Source of the DNA: Curtobacterium sp. VKM Ac-2865
Lineage (GTDB): Bacteria; Actinomycetota; Actinomycetes; Actinomycetales; Microbacteriaceae
Length of the DNA: 64,000 nt
Assembly: GCF_015350905.1 (NCBI RefSeq)
Contig: NZ_JADKRZ010000002.1
Span: forward strand, 1 to 64,000
Direction: 5' to 3'
Below the pieces are notes generated by a model. The model ran no database searches and had not been told where the DNA came from. It saw only the letters and a program-made list of their open reading frames with translations. The translations under genes were made by a program, and so were the position numbers. How positions within the stretch are numbered: position 1 is the stretch's first letter; every line of letters begins with the position of its first letter. Below are positions 18,634 to 27,679 of this stretch, in pieces.

Positions 18634-20213
18634 CCGACCAGACCACCACCACCGGCACGACGACCGCGGGCATCGCGCCCCGCATGACCGCGCCGAGCCC
18701 CATCGCCCCGCTGCTCGCCGTCGACGGCTACAAGCACTCGCACCGGCAGGTCTACCCCGAGGGCACCACCCGCATCCTGATCAACTGGACGAACCGCTCG
18801 AACGCGCACATGCCCGAGTCGACGCACGCCGTGGTCTTCGGGCTGCAGGCCTTCATCCAGCGCACCCTCGTCGAGTCCTGGGCGCCGTTCTTCGCGGCGG
18901 ACGAGGACCTGGTCTGCGACCTGTTCGAGCAGGCGCTGCAGGGCTACTTCGGCCCGAACCACATCGGCGTCGACCACGTCCGCGCCCTGCACCGGCTCGG
19001 GTACCTGCCGCTCGCGATCCGGGCGCTCCCCGAGGGCACCCTCGCCCCGATCGGCGTCGCGACCCTGACCGTCGAGAACACCGTCGACGCGTTCTTCTGG
19101 CTGCCGAACTACATCGAGACCGCACTGTCGGCGTCGATCTGGCACCCGTCCACCGTCGCCACGAAGGCGCTGGAGTACCGCGACCTGATGGAGGACTGGG
19201 CAGCCCGCACGGGCGCCGTCCCCGAGGGCATCGACTTCGCAGCGCACGACTTCTCGTTCCGCGGCCAGTCGAGCATCGAGTCCGCCGCCGCCGGTGGCGC
19301 TGGCCACCTGCTCTCCTTCCTCGGCACCGACTCGATGCCGACGCTCGACTTCGTCGACCGCTACTACCCGGGCGAGAACGGGATGGTCGCCGCGAGCGTC
19401 CCCGCCACCGAGCACAGCGTGATGTGCGTGCGCGGGGCCGAGGGCGAGCTCGCGACCTTCGAGCAGATCCTCGACGTCTACCCGACGGGCATCGTGTCCG
19501 CGGTCAGCGACGGCTTCGACCTGTTCAAGGTCCTCACCGAGACGCTCCCGCAGCTCAAGGACCGCATCACGGCCCGCGACGGCAAGCTGGTCATCCGCCC
19601 CGACTCCGGCGACCCGGTCGACATCGTCACCGGCACCGTGCACGACGTCGACGAGGCCGCCCTGACCGACCCGGCGCGCAGCCACGAGGAGAAGGGCGTC
19701 GTCGAGCTGCTCGACGAGCTGTTCGGCCACACCGTCAACGCGCAGGGCTTCAAGGTCCTCGACCAGCACATCGGTGTCATCTACGGCGACAGCATCACCC
19801 TCGACCGAGCCCGCCGCATCTACGAGCGCCTGGCCGCCAAGGGGTACTCGAGCGACAACATCGTGCTCGGCATCGGGTCGTACACGTACCAGTACATGAC
19901 CCGCGATAACCTCGGCAGCGCGGTCAAGGCGACCTGGGCCCTGGTCGACGGCGAGCCGGTCGACATCCAGAAGGACCCGAAGACCGGCAGCGGCAAGAAG
20001 AGCGCGAAGGGCCGCATCGCCCTGCACCGCGACGCGACCGGCGAGATCCGCCAGACCGACCAGGCGAGCGCCGCGGACGAGGAGACGAGCCTGCTGCAGC
20101 CGGTCTGGGTCGACGGTCGGTTCCTCGTGCACCAGTCCTTCGCGGACGTCCGCGAGACGCTCCGACGCGAGCGTACGGAGCGCGCGGCACGACGGGCGGC
20201 GGCGTCGGCGTGA
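18630..20213 (+). CDS. nadV: Nicotinamide phosphoribosyltransferase
   Basis: Converts nicotinamide and PRPP to NMN, the first step of two-step NAD salvage. The 527-residue protein is somewhat longer than usual because of an N-terminal Thr-rich stretch and internal insertions. Recognisable motifs are LAVDGYKHSHRQVYPEG near the start, HDFSFRGQSSIESAAAGG near residue 210, RPDSGDPVDIV, GVIYGDSITLDRARRIYERL, and the late NIVLGIGSYTYQYMTRD corresponding to the NAMPT glycine-rich region. It overlaps the upstream gene by 4 bases and the downstream nrtR GTG by 4 bases, so all three genes are coupled. Confidence 0.93.
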   Translation: MTDQTTTTGTTTAGIAPRMTAPSPIAPLLAVDGYKHSHRQVYPEGTTRILINWTNRSNAHMPESTHAVVFGLQAFIQRTLVESWAPFFAADEDLVCDLFEQALQGYFGPNHIGVDHVRALHRLGYLPLAIRALPEGTLAPIGVATLTVENTVDAFFWLPNYIETALSASIWHPSTVATKALEYRDLMEDWAARTGAVPEGIDFAAHDFSFRGQSSIESAAAGGAGHLLSFLGTDSMPTLDFVDRYYPGENGMVAASVPATEHSVMCVRGAEGELATFEQILDVYPTGIVSAVSDGFDLFKVLTETLPQLKDRITARDGKLVIRPDSGDPVDIVTGTVHDVDEAALTDPARSHEEKGVVELLDELFGHTVNAQGFKVLDQHIGVIYGDSITLDRARRIYERLAAKGYSSDNIVLGIGSYTYQYMTRDNLGSAVKATWALVDGEPVDIQKDPKTGSGKKSAKGRIALHRDATGEIRQTDQASAADEETSLLQPVWVDGRFLVHQSFADVRETLRRERTERAARRAAASA

Positions 20214-20881
20214 CCGACCCGTCGGCGACCCGCGACCAGCCGCTCATCGCGATCGACGTCGTCCCGATGTCCTTCACGACGGGCGGCGGGCTGCGGGTCG
20301 CCACCGCGCGTCGGCAGTACGACCCGTACGCCGGCCAGGAGGCTCTCCCCGGCGTGCTCCTGGATCCTGCGGAACTCCTGGTGGACGCAGCACGGCGGGC
20401 GCTCGAGACCAAGACCGGGATCGGCCGGCCGGCGGTCCGGCACCTCGCGCAGATCGGGGCGTTCGACGGACCCGACCGTGACCCCCGCAGTGCGGCGATC
20501 AGCATCGCGTTCGTCGCGGTGGTGGACGTCCCGGACGAGGCGTCCGGTGGCCCTGCTGGTGACCCGTCCCCGGTCTGGCGCGATCCCACCGGGGCCGAGC
20601 CGAGCCTCCCGTTCGACCACGACCGGATCATCCAGGCCGCCGTCGACGACGTGCGAACCCGACTGTGGCGCGACCTGCCGCTGACCCGCGCCCTCCTGGG
20701 CCCGCGGTTCACGACGGCGGACGCGTCCCGGCTGCAGGCCGCGCTGGTCGGCGCGGCTCCGGACCCCGGCAACCTCAACCGGGCGCTGCGGACGAACCCG
20801 GCACTCGAGCGGATGACGGAACCGTCGTCGACCGGCTCGCGCGGCGGACGTCCCCCGGCCGTCTGGACGTGGACGGACTGA
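20210..20881 (+). CDS. nrtR: NrtR-like Nudix transcriptional regulator of NAD metabolism
   Basis: A 223-residue protein with an N-terminal Nudix-like domain and a C-terminal winged-helix segment, the NrtR architecture. The Nudix box region (LPGVLLDPAELLVDAARRALETKTGIG) keeps the spacing but lacks the REUxEE catalytic acids, as expected for a ligand-sensing rather than hydrolytic domain. The wing segment includes LPLTRALLGPRFTTADASRLQ. NrtR proteins bind ADP-ribose or NAD-related ligands and repress NAD genes. The probable operator is the palindrome at 17748-17770 before the first gene. Start GTG overlaps nadV by 4 bases. A 13-base GCCGAGCCTCCCG copy of the dispersed repeat lies in the gene near 20599. 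Confidence 0.85.
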   Translation: MTDPSATRDQPLIAIDVVPMSFTTGGGLRVATARRQYDPYAGQEALPGVLLDPAELLVDAARRALETKTGIGRPAVRHLAQIGAFDGPDRDPRSAAISIAFVAVVDVPDEASGGPAGDPSPVWRDPTGAEPSLPFDHDRIIQAAVDDVRTRLWRDLPLTRALLGPRFTTADASRLQAALVGAAPDPGNLNRALRTNPALERMTEPSSTGSRGGRPPAVWTWTD

Positions 20882-20899
20882 GGCGGGTTGGCTGGGGAC

Positions 20900-21532
20900 A
20901 TGGCCTCTGCTCCGCTCTCCGGTGACACCTCGTTCGCGTTCCCCGAGTTCGACGACCCGCCCGCATCGCCCTTCGACGTCGCCCGCGCGTGGCTCGCCGG
21001 AGCCGAGGAGGACGACATCGCCGAACCGCTCTCGATGACCCTGGCGACCGCCGCCGACGGGATCGTCACCGCCAGGACCGTCGACGTGAAGACGATCGAC
21101 GACCGCGGCCTGCTGTTCGGGACCTCGAGCGAGAGCCCCAAGGGCCGCCAGCTCGCAGCGAACCCCGCCGCAGCGCTCCAGGTCTACTGGCGCGAGACGA
21201 TGCAGCAGCTCCGCTTCGAGGGGGTCGTCGTGCGCCTGTCGGACGCCGAGTCGGACGAGCTGTTCGCCGCCCGGTCGCCGAAGTCACGCGCGGCGACCGC
21301 CGTTGCCGCGCAGTCCGCGCCGCTCGAGGGCACCGTGCAGGACCTCATCGACGACGCGAACGCCCTGCTCGAGGACGCCGGCGACGACGTGCCGCGGCCG
21401 GAGTCGTGGGCGGCGTGGCGCCTCGAGCCGGTGTCGGTCGAGTTCTGGCACGGCAGCCGCGACCGGATGCACCGGCGGCTGCAGTACCGGTCGACGGACG
21501 ACGGTTGGACGTCGAGCGTGCTGCAGCCCTGA
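20900..21532 (+). CDS. pdxH: Pyridoxine/pyridoxamine 5'-phosphate oxidase
   Basis: FMN-dependent oxidase that forms pyridoxal 5'-phosphate. The protein has about 210 residues, the usual size. The core motifs are present: [23 protein letters not shown] (FMN and substrate-binding beta barrel), [33 protein letters not shown] and the C-terminal [17 protein letters not shown], which binds PLP phosphate and FMN. The start is unsure: ATG 20900 is used here, but TTG 20888 is in frame with a GAGGCGG motif upstream. It follows nrtR by only a few bases, so it may be carried on the NAD-salvage transcript, linking two cofactor pathways. Confidence 0.92.
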   Translation: MASAPLSGDTSFAFPEFDDPPASPFDVARAWLAGAEEDDIAEPLSMTLATAADGIVTARTVDVKTIDDRGLLFGTSSESPKGRQLAANPAAALQVYWRETMQQLRFEGVVVRLSDAESDELFAARSPKSRAATAVAAQSAPLEGTVQDLIDDANALLEDAGDDVPRPESWAAWRLEPVSVEFWHGSRDRMHRRLQYRSTDDGWTSSVLQP

Positions 21533-21666
21533 CGCGGGTGCGGGTCGTCGGGTCGTCGGGTCGTCTTCTTGCCGGTAGGCGCGCTCGGCGGACACGACGG
21601 GAGGGCGCTGGTTCGCTGAGTGCATCACGGCGGGCCGGTGGGTCTGCCCCTGGCCCGAGGAGCACC

Positions 21667-22452
21667 ATGCGTGACGACCGCGACGTCGACGACTCCACCT
21701 CCGAACAGCGCGAGGAGGACGCCCCAGCACGCCCCACGCTGCAGCTGTACGGCGCCGAGTTCTTCGGCACGTTCCTGCTCGTCTTCGGCGGGGTCGGCAC
21801 CGCACTCTTCGCCGCGGCGTTCCCTGATGCCGGCAACGCCCTCGGGGTCGGGTACCTCGGTGTCGCGCTCGCGTTCGGCCTGACGCTCGTCGCGGGGATC
21901 AGCGCCGTCGGGCACATCTCCGGCGGCCACTTCAACCCGGCGGTGACGCTCGGGCTGTGGGTCGCGGGCCGCACCGACGCCCGGCACCTGGTGGGGTACT
22001 GGGTCGCGCAGGTCCTCGGCGGCGTCGTGGCGACGAGCATCCTGGCGGCGGTCCTGGCCGGCAAGCCGGGAGCCTTCTCCGCCGCACGGGACAGCGGCTT
22101 CGCGTCCAACGGCTTCGGGTCGGCCTCGCCCGGCGGCTACGGGCTGTGGTCCGTCCTGCTCATCGAGGTCGTGCTCACGGCGGTGTTCCTCGGGGTCATC
22201 CTGTCCGTGACCGCGAAGCCGGAGTACCGCGCACTCGCCCCGATCGCGATCGGCCTGACGCTGACGCTGATCCACCTCGTCTCGATCCCTGTCAGCAACA
22301 CGTCGGTGAACCCGGCGCGGTCGATCGCCGCCGCGGTGTACGGCGGCGGGGAACCGCTCGGGCAGCTGTGGCTGTTCATCGTCGCGCCGCTCGTGGGTGC
22401 CGCGATCGCGGGCGTCGTCGTGCGGTTCGGCAGTGGGCGCGCGGTCCGGTAG
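21667..22452 (+). CDS. Aquaporin / MIP-family channel
   Basis: Six-helix major intrinsic protein of 261 residues with a 25-residue acidic N-terminal tail. Both NPA boxes are intact: [15 protein letters not shown] in the first half and [17 protein letters not shown] in the second. An Arg follows the second NPA, part of the selectivity filter. The pattern resembles AqpZ-type water channels more than glycerol facilitators, since the second box is NPARS rather than NPARD; substrate is not proven. The ATG is preceded by GGAGCACC. The 134-base upstream region is long enough for its own promoter. A long near-palindrome follows the gene. Confidence 0.93.
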   Translation: MRDDRDVDDSTSEQREEDAPARPTLQLYGAEFFGTFLLVFGGVGTALFAAAFPDAGNALGVGYLGVALAFGLTLVAGISAVGHISGGHFNPAVTLGLWVAGRTDARHLVGYWVAQVLGGVVATSILAAVLAGKPGAFSAARDSGFASNGFGSASPGGYGLWSVLLIEVVLTAVFLGVILSVTAKPEYRALAPIAIGLTLTLIHLVSIPVSNTSVNPARSIAAAVYGGGEPLGQLWLFIVAPLVGAAIAGVVVRFGSGRAVR

Positions 22453-22505
22453 CACCGCGGCTGCGTCACCGTCGCCGCACGTCCCTGGTGGTTCGGGCCG
22501 GACTC

Positions 22506-22565
22506 GCACAACCGGAATCGGCTCGCGCCGCGGACGTCCGTGGTGCGAGCCGACTTCGGTTGTGC
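22506..22565. repeat. 60-bp near-palindrome between aquaporin and GNAT genes
   Basis: Outer arms of 21 bases match at 19 positions, and the 18-base centre is itself almost palindromic around GGACGTCC. It sits 53 bases after the aquaporin stop and could act as a terminator. It has the same build as units at 31198-31253 and 46647-46702. Confidence 0.7.
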
Positions 22566-22617
22566 GGCACCGACCCGCGCCACGGCCCGTGACCACCCCG
22601 TGTCGTAGTGTCGACGG

Positions 22618-23115
22618 ATGGGGCAAGACACGTCGTCCGTGAACGTCCGGGCCGCCGTGCCCGAGGACGCCGAGGCCATCGCCACCGTGCACGTCCGCGC
22701 GTGGCAGGAGGCCTACGCGCACCTGCTCCCGGCGGCGTTCCTCGAGGCGCTCGACCCGCGCGACCGTCTGGAGCGGTGGCGCCGGATCATCGACGAACCG
22801 ACGGTCGCCGTGTGCGTCGCCGAGGTGGACGCAGCCGTCGTCGGATGGGCGACCGCGGGCCCAGGACGCGAAGCCGACGCCGTCCGCCCCCTGGAACTCG
22901 AGGGCATCTACGTCCTCGCTGGTGCCCACGGTTCGGGTGCGGGGCAGGGACTGCTCGATGCCGTGCTCGGCGACCGTCCGGCGTTCCTCTGGGTGGCCGA
23001 GCACAACCCGCGCGCCGAGGCCTTCTACCGTCGCAACGGGTTCCGCCGGGACGGCACGGTCAAGCACGAGCCCGTGGCCCAGCACTCGATCACGGCCGTG
23101 CGGATGGTGCGCTAG
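22618..23115 (+). CDS. GNAT family N-acetyltransferase
   Basis: A 165-residue acetyl-CoA-dependent acetyltransferase of unknown substrate. The start VNVRAAVPEDAEAIATVHVRAWQ is typical of GNATs that acylate small molecules or protein N-termini. The acetyl-CoA region is LELEGIYVLAGAHGSGAGQGLL (near residue 92-115), and the end carries NPRAEAFYRRNGFRRDG. A possible -10 element TAGTGT ends about 7 bases before the ATG, so the gene may be leaderless. Its last four bases overlap the end of convergent pcrA. Confidence 0.85.
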   Translation: MGQDTSSVNVRAAVPEDAEAIATVHVRAWQEAYAHLLPAAFLEALDPRDRLERWRRIIDEPTVAVCVAEVDAAVVGWATAGPGREADAVRPLELEGIYVLAGAHGSGAGQGLLDAVLGDRPAFLWVAEHNPRAEAFYRRNGFRRDGTVKHEPVAQHSITAVRMVR

Positions 23116-25565
23116 AGCTTCTCGATCGGGGCGATCTTGATGAGCAGCTTCTTGCGCCCCGCGGCGTCGAACGCGATCTCGGCGATGCGCTTGGCGCCCT
23201 GGCCGGTCACCGCTCCGACGGTGCCCTCGCCGAAGTCGACGTGCTTGATGCGGTCGCCGGCTGCCAGCTCCATGTCGCCGTTGTCGCGGACCTGCCCGGA
23301 CACCCGGTTCGCCCACTCGGTCTTCGGTCGGGTCTTCGCCGCTGCGGCCGCGCGGTCGTAGGAACCGCTGCCCCAGCCGCCGCCACCGCGGTACCCACCG
23401 CCGCCGGTGCCACCGCCACCACTGAAGCCACCGTCGCGCTTGGCGTTCAGGGCACGGGGCTGCGTCCCACCGCGGCTGTTCGCCATGCCAGGAGACTGCT
23501 TCCACTCGATGAGCCCCTCGGGGATCTCCTGCAGGAAGCGGGAGGGCATCGCCACGTTCACGTCGCCGAACTGCGCGCGGGTCATCGCCAGCGACAGGAA
23601 CAGGGACTTCTTGGCGCGGGTGATGCCGACGTAGAACAGCCGGCGTTCCTCGGCGGGCCCGCCGGGCTCGTTCGCGGACATCCGGTGCGGCAGCAGGTCC
23701 TCTTCGATGCCGGTCAGGAAGACGGCGTCGTACTCCAGGCCCTTGGCGGTGTGCAGCGTCATGAGGGACACCGTCCCGGACGAGTCGTCGAGCTCGTCCG
23801 CCGCCGCGACCAGCGAGACCTCGGTCAGGAAGTCGCTCAGGGTGCCGTCCGGGTTGTTCTTCTGGAACTCCCGCGTCACGGCCACGAGCTCGTCGATGTT
23901 GTCGGCACGGGCGGAGTCCTGCGCGTCCGGCGACTTCCGGAGCTGCTCGAGGAGCCCCGAGCCGTCCATCAGCTGGGTCAGGGTGTCCACGACGGGCTGC
24001 TCGGTGGCCTTCGCAGAGACCTCGTCGAGCAGCGCCGCGAACGCCGTGATCGCGTTCCGCACCTTCGGGCCGAACCCGAGTTCGTCGGCGTGCCGGAGCG
24101 ACTCGCGCATCGAGACGTCGTGGTCGTCGGCGTAGCGCTGCAGGGTGGTCTCGGTGACCGACCCGATCCCGCGCTTCGGCACGTTCAGCACGCGCCGGAG
24201 CGCCAGCGGGTCGGCGGGGTTAGCGACAGTGATCAGGTACGCCATGGCGTCCTTGATCTCCGCACGCTCGTAGAACTTCGTGCCGCCCAGCACCCGGTAC
24301 GGGATCGCCGACCGGATGAAGATCTCCTCCAGCGCACGCGTCTGCGAGTTCGTCCGGTAGAACACCGCCATGTCGCGGTAGTCCGTGCCGTCGTCGTGCA
24401 GCCGCTGGATCTCGTCGGCGACGAACTGGGCCTCGTCGTGCCCGGTGTAGCCCGTGAACCCGACGATCTTGTCGCCGGCGCCGACCTCGGTAAACAGGTT
24501 CTTCACCTGGCGGTCGAAGTTGTTGGCGATGACGGCGTTGGCGGCGTCGAGGATGTTCTGCGTCGAGCGGTAGTTCTGCTCGAGCAGGATGACCTTCGAG
24601 TTCGGGAAGTCCCGCTCGAACTCGACGATGTTGCGGATGTCGGCCCCGCGGAACGCGTAGATCGACTGGTCCGAGTCACCGACGACGGTCAGGGACGCCC
24701 CGGCGATCGAGCCGTCGGTCTCGCGCATCCTGGCGACGTGCTGGCCCTCGTCCTCGAGCCGGTCGACCTGTTCCACCGGCACCGGTCGGGTGAGCTCGCG
24801 GATCAGGGAGTACTGCGCGTGGTTGGTGTCCTGGTACTCGTCGACCAGGATGAAGCGGAAGCGGCGCTGGTAGAGCGCGGCGACCTCGGGGAAGGCCCGG
24901 AACAGGAACACCGTCTGCCCGATGAGGTCGTCGAAGTCGAAGGCGTTCGCGCGCCGCAGGTCGTTCGTGTACCGACGGAAGACCTCGGTGAACATGACTT
25001 CCTGCGGGTCGTTCGCGTTGATGTTGCGCGCGTACGAGTCGACGTCCTGCAGTTCGTTCTTGAGCTTCGAGATCTTCGACGCCGCAGCCCCGACGGTCAG
25101 CCCGAGGGTGTCCGCTTCGAGGTCCTTGATGATCCGCTTGAGCAGGGCCCGCGAGTCGGCCGAGTCGTAGATCGTGAACGACTGCGGGAACCCGAAGCGC
25201 TCGGCTTCGCGCCGCAGGATCCGGACGCAGGCGGAGTGGAACGTGGAGATCCACATGCCCTCCGACGCCTGCCCGACGAGCGCGCGGACACGCTCGCGCA
25301 TCTCGGCGGCGGCCTTGTTCGTGAAGGTGATCGCGAGGATCTGCGAGGGCCAGGCCTCACGGTTCGCCAGCAGCAGCGCGATGCGCCGCGTGAGCACACT
25401 CGTCTTGCCGGAACCGGCTCCGGCGACGATGAGCAGCGATTCGCCGCGGTACTCGACCGCTTCCTTCTGCTGGGGGTTCAGACCGGCGGTGAACGGGTCT
25501 TCGTAGGCGCGGGCCCCGGCGCCCGGCTCGGGCGTCGAGTCGAATGGGTCGAGCACGATCGTCAT
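23112..25565 (-). CDS. pcrA: ATP-dependent DNA helicase PcrA/UvrD
   Basis: Superfamily 1A 3'-5' helicase for nucleotide excision repair and conflict resolution. It has 817 residues. The Q motif is LNPQQKEAV (about 30), Walker A is GAGSGKTSVLTRRIA (about 51), Walker B/motif II is ILVDEYQDTNHAQY, motif III includes GDSDQSIYAFRGAD, motif V is VSLMTLHTAKGLEYDAVF and motif VI is RRLFYVGITRAKK. After a Gly-rich linker (about residues 705-745), the C-terminal Tudor-like domain (GDRIKHVDFGEGTVGAVTGQG) matches the PcrA RNA-polymerase-binding module. Position near sucCD matches mycobacterial uvrD1. Confidence 0.96.
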   Translation of the reverse strand: MTIVLDPFDSTPEPGAGARAYEDPFTAGLNPQQKEAVEYRGESLLIVAGAGSGKTSVLTRRIALLLANREAWPSQILAITFTNKAAAEMRERVRALVGQASEGMWISTFHSACVRILRREAERFGFPQSFTIYDSADSRALLKRIIKDLEADTLGLTVGAAASKISKLKNELQDVDSYARNINANDPQEVMFTEVFRRYTNDLRRANAFDFDDLIGQTVFLFRAFPEVAALYQRRFRFILVDEYQDTNHAQYSLIRELTRPVPVEQVDRLEDEGQHVARMRETDGSIAGASLTVVGDSDQSIYAFRGADIRNIVEFERDFPNSKVILLEQNYRSTQNILDAANAVIANNFDRQVKNLFTEVGAGDKIVGFTGYTGHDEAQFVADEIQRLHDDGTDYRDMAVFYRTNSQTRALEEIFIRSAIPYRVLGGTKFYERAEIKDAMAYLITVANPADPLALRRVLNVPKRGIGSVTETTLQRYADDHDVSMRESLRHADELGFGPKVRNAITAFAALLDEVSAKATEQPVVDTLTQLMDGSGLLEQLRKSPDAQDSARADNIDELVAVTREFQKNNPDGTLSDFLTEVSLVAAADELDDSSGTVSLMTLHTAKGLEYDAVFLTGIEEDLLPHRMSANEPGGPAEERRLFYVGITRAKKSLFLSLAMTRAQFGDVNVAMPSRFLQEIPEGLIEWKQSPGMANSRGGTQPRALNAKRDGGFSGGGGTGGGGYRGGGGWGSGSYDRAAAAAKTRPKTEWANRVSGQVRDNGDMELAAGDRIKHVDFGEGTVGAVTGQGAKRIAEIAFDAAGRKKLLIKIAPIEKL

Positions 25566-25577
25566 GTCCGGAACAGT

Positions 25578-26591
25578 CTAGGCGCGCCCCCCGACAGCCG
25601 CCCGCGCCCGCACGGCGAGGTCCGTGTGGTCGGCGAACACCCCGTCGACCCCGGTGCGGATGACCGACGTGTACCACCGCTCCCAGTCCCCGAAGCCGGC
25701 GACCTCTCCACCTCGCCGCAGCGGCGCCGGCAGGAACCGGTTCTCCGGCCGCAGGGTCCACGTGAACACCTGGAGCCCGGCGGCGTGCGCCCGCTCGACG
25801 ACGTCCGACCGGACGGGCCGCGGGTCGTCGAGCGCCACCGCGTCCACCCCGGCCATCAGTGTCCGCAGGTCGACGCTGATGCCGTTGAACTGCTCGGCCA
25901 GCGCCCGGAGTGCGGTGTCCGTGCGCTCGTCCGCGAAGGTGGGGGCCGTCGATCCGTGGGCGGCGACCTCGTCCGCGGCGCTGCCACGGGCCTCCTGGAG
26001 GTAGACGAGCCGACCACCGCCGCCCCGCGAGCCGAGGTCGCGGAGCACGGTCTTCTCGAAGCTCTCGACGGTGAGCCGGTCGTCGCCGCTCCACCCGGCC
26101 GCGGCGAGCGCGTCGCCGACCAGGGACGCCATCGGCAGCCCGGCCTGGTCGAAGTACGTGGCGTGCTTGACCTCGGCGACCAGCCCGACCGGACGAGGGG
26201 CGTCGTCCAACAGGGCGAGCAGGTCCTCCAGTCGGAGGATGGGGTCCTCGCCGTCATGTGCGGCCGATCCCGGGCGGAGCTCCGGCAGGCGCTCTCGGGT
26301 CCGGAGGGTCCGGAGTTCGTCCCAGGTGAAGTCCTCGGTGAACCAGCCGGTCAGCCGGGTGCCCTCCACCGTCTTGGTCGTGCGACGGTCGGCGAACTCG
26401 CCGTGGGACGCGACGTCGGTGGTGCCCGAGATCTCGTTCTCGTGCCGGAGCACCAGGACGCCGTCCTTCGTGGGCACGAGGTCCGGTTCGATGGCATCGG
26501 CGCCGAGCTCGATCGCGAGTTCGTACGCACTCCGGGAGTGCTCGGGCCGGTACCCGCAGGCACCTCGGTGGGCGATCACCGTCGGGGTCAT
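25578..26591 (-). CDS. Glycerophosphodiester phosphodiesterase family protein
   Basis: A 337-residue GDPD TIM-barrel enzyme hydrolysing glycerophosphodiesters to glycerol-3-phosphate and an alcohol. The catalytic pattern is complete: IAHRGACGYRPEHSRSAY (His and Arg), AIEPDLVPTKDGVLVLRHE (metal Glu/Asp and second His) and VAEVKHATYF. The C-terminal VFTWTLRPENRFLP and GVDGVFADHTDL close the barrel. No signal peptide is seen, so it is probably cytosolic. The start is the Met immediately before the conserved PTVIAHRG; the ORF extends upstream without support. It lies 12 bases upstream of pcrA on the same strand. Confidence 0.93.
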   Translation of the reverse strand: MTPTVIAHRGACGYRPEHSRSAYELAIELGADAIEPDLVPTKDGVLVLRHENEISGTTDVASHGEFADRRTTKTVEGTRLTGWFTEDFTWDELRTLRTRERLPELRPGSAAHDGEDPILRLEDLLALLDDAPRPVGLVAEVKHATYFDQAGLPMASLVGDALAAAGWSGDDRLTVESFEKTVLRDLGSRGGGGRLVYLQEARGSAADEVAAHGSTAPTFADERTDTALRALAEQFNGISVDLRTLMAGVDAVALDDPRPVRSDVVERAHAAGLQVFTWTLRPENRFLPAPLRRGGEVAGFGDWERWYTSVIRTGVDGVFADHTDLAVRARAAVGGRA

Positions 26592-26664
26592 GCGGCCGAC
26601 CCTACTGGCCGGGGGTTGCCGCTCCGTGGACGTCGTGCGAGCAGGAAGCGGCCGGGGTCGTGGC

Positions 26665-26697
26665 AACGGCCCCCACCGCGATGCGGTGGGGGCCGTT
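26665..26697 (-). terminator. Hairpin terminator after the small secreted protein pair
   Basis: Perfect 15-base arms (AACGGCCCCCACCGC and complement) with a 3-base loop, immediately after the stop codon at 26700 on the minus strand. Confidence 0.8.
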
Positions 26698-26699
26698 CG

Positions 26700-27023
26700 T
26701 CAGGAGTACTCGACCTCGACGGACTTGATGGGCGTCGAGCCACCCCCGGGGCACGCCACCGAGATGATCGCCGTCTGGCTCTGGGCGAAGTACCGCGTGT
26801 ACTGCGTCTGCCCGATCACGCAGTGCACCGTGTAGGACGCCTGCGTGCCGGAGTCACACGACTGCGTGATCCGACCGGTGCCACCGATGGGTCCGCTCCG
26901 GGTCAGGCCGAGGGGGCCACAGTTGTTCTTCGCCTGGGCCGGCGCCGCTGTGGCGACCCCGGCCGTCAGCATCGCGAGCGCTGTCATCGCCACGACGGCG
27001 AGCCGAGTTGTGCGTTTCACCAT
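26700..27023 (-). CDS. Small secreted cysteine-containing protein, paralogue A
   Basis: A 107-residue precursor with a clear Sec signal peptide (MVKRTTRLAVVAMTALAMLT..., cleavage after about residue 32 at AQA). The mature part of about 75 residues has four cysteines (NNCGP, ITQSCDSG, YTVHCVIGQ, ISVACPGG), allowing two disulfides. It shares the pattern CG-x(n)-C-x(n)-YTV-x-C-x-IGQ with the gene just upstream, so the two are tandem paralogues. A strong AGGAGG ribosome site precedes the ATG. I recognise no family; toxin, inhibitor or surface roles are only possibilities. The paralogue gene ends 48 bases upstream of its start. Confidence 0.8.
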   Translation of the reverse strand: MVKRTTRLAVVAMTALAMLTAGVATAAPAQAKNNCGPLGLTRSGPIGGTGRITQSCDSGTQASYTVHCVIGQTQYTRYFAQSQTAIISVACPGGGSTPIKSVEVEYS

Positions 27024-27071
27024 GCACCTCCTGTGCATCGTCCTGCTGCTGGATCAGTCACCGGGTGCCGC

Positions 27072-27422
27072 TCAGCCGATGATCTTGTAGGTGGCCGAGT
27101 ACGGACTCGTCCCGAACCCGCAGTGGTAGTTGAAGACGTGGTTCTCGCCGGCGGTGTTCCACTTGTACGTGAACGTGTAGTCCTGGCCGATCGGGCAGTC
27201 GACCGTGTACTGCACGGTCCCCTTGCCGCTGCAGCCCTGGAGCAGTCGGTCGTTCCCCTGGTCGAGCGTGATCTTCCCGCAGGTGAGCGACGCCGCGCTG
27301 GCCGGTGCCGCCCCCATGACGACCCCGCTGAGGATCAACCCGACGGCCCCCAGGACGGCTCCGATGCGCGCGCCGGTCGCCCGACGGCTCGTGGCGGTCC
27401 GTGTTCGATTGGCAGTCCTCAT
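27072..27422 (-). CDS. Small secreted cysteine-containing protein, paralogue B
   Basis: A 116-residue precursor with a long Arg-rich n-region (MRTANRTRTATSRRATGAR), a hydrophobic core and an ASAA cleavage site near residue 44. The mature part of about 72 residues has four cysteines (LTCGK, LQGCSGKG, YTVDCPIGQ, NYHCGFG) in the same order as paralogue A, plus aromatic residues (YTFTYKW). The start is set at the ATG with AAGGGG 9 bases upstream; two in-frame ATGs lie 9 and 18 bases earlier. Together with paralogue A it forms a two-gene unit ended by the hairpin at 26665-26697. No family recognised. Confidence 0.78.
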   Translation of the reverse strand: MRTANRTRTATSRRATGARIGAVLGAVGLILSGVVMGAAPASAASLTCGKITLDQGNDRLLQGCSGKGTVQYTVDCPIGQDYTFTYKWNTAGENHVFNYHCGFGTSPYSATYKIIG

Positions 27423-27679
27423 GATGCCCATCCCCTTCATCGCGCTGCTGAGGTGCTGGGTACCCGCTCGGGCCGACGTCGGTGCCGGTACGCGAGACGG
27501 AGGTAGCGCTCACGCCACGCTGAGGATCACTCCCCGACGTAGTCGCCCCCCTCAGTGCTGTTGCACTGACCAACACACCCACCGTAGCGAGGAATCGACG
27601 CGAGGTGCAGTCTTGCGATCGAGCACCCGATACCCTATCGTTCTACCCCTCAACGGGGGGGGTGACTGCCCGTGAAGGC

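Noticed and set aside
22608..27506. A 1632-codon plus-strand open frame opposite pcrA and neighbouring genes
   Set aside because: It is antisense shadow caused by GC-rich third positions; its protein is an Arg/Gly/Val-rich low-complexity string and the real genes on the other strand carry full motifs.
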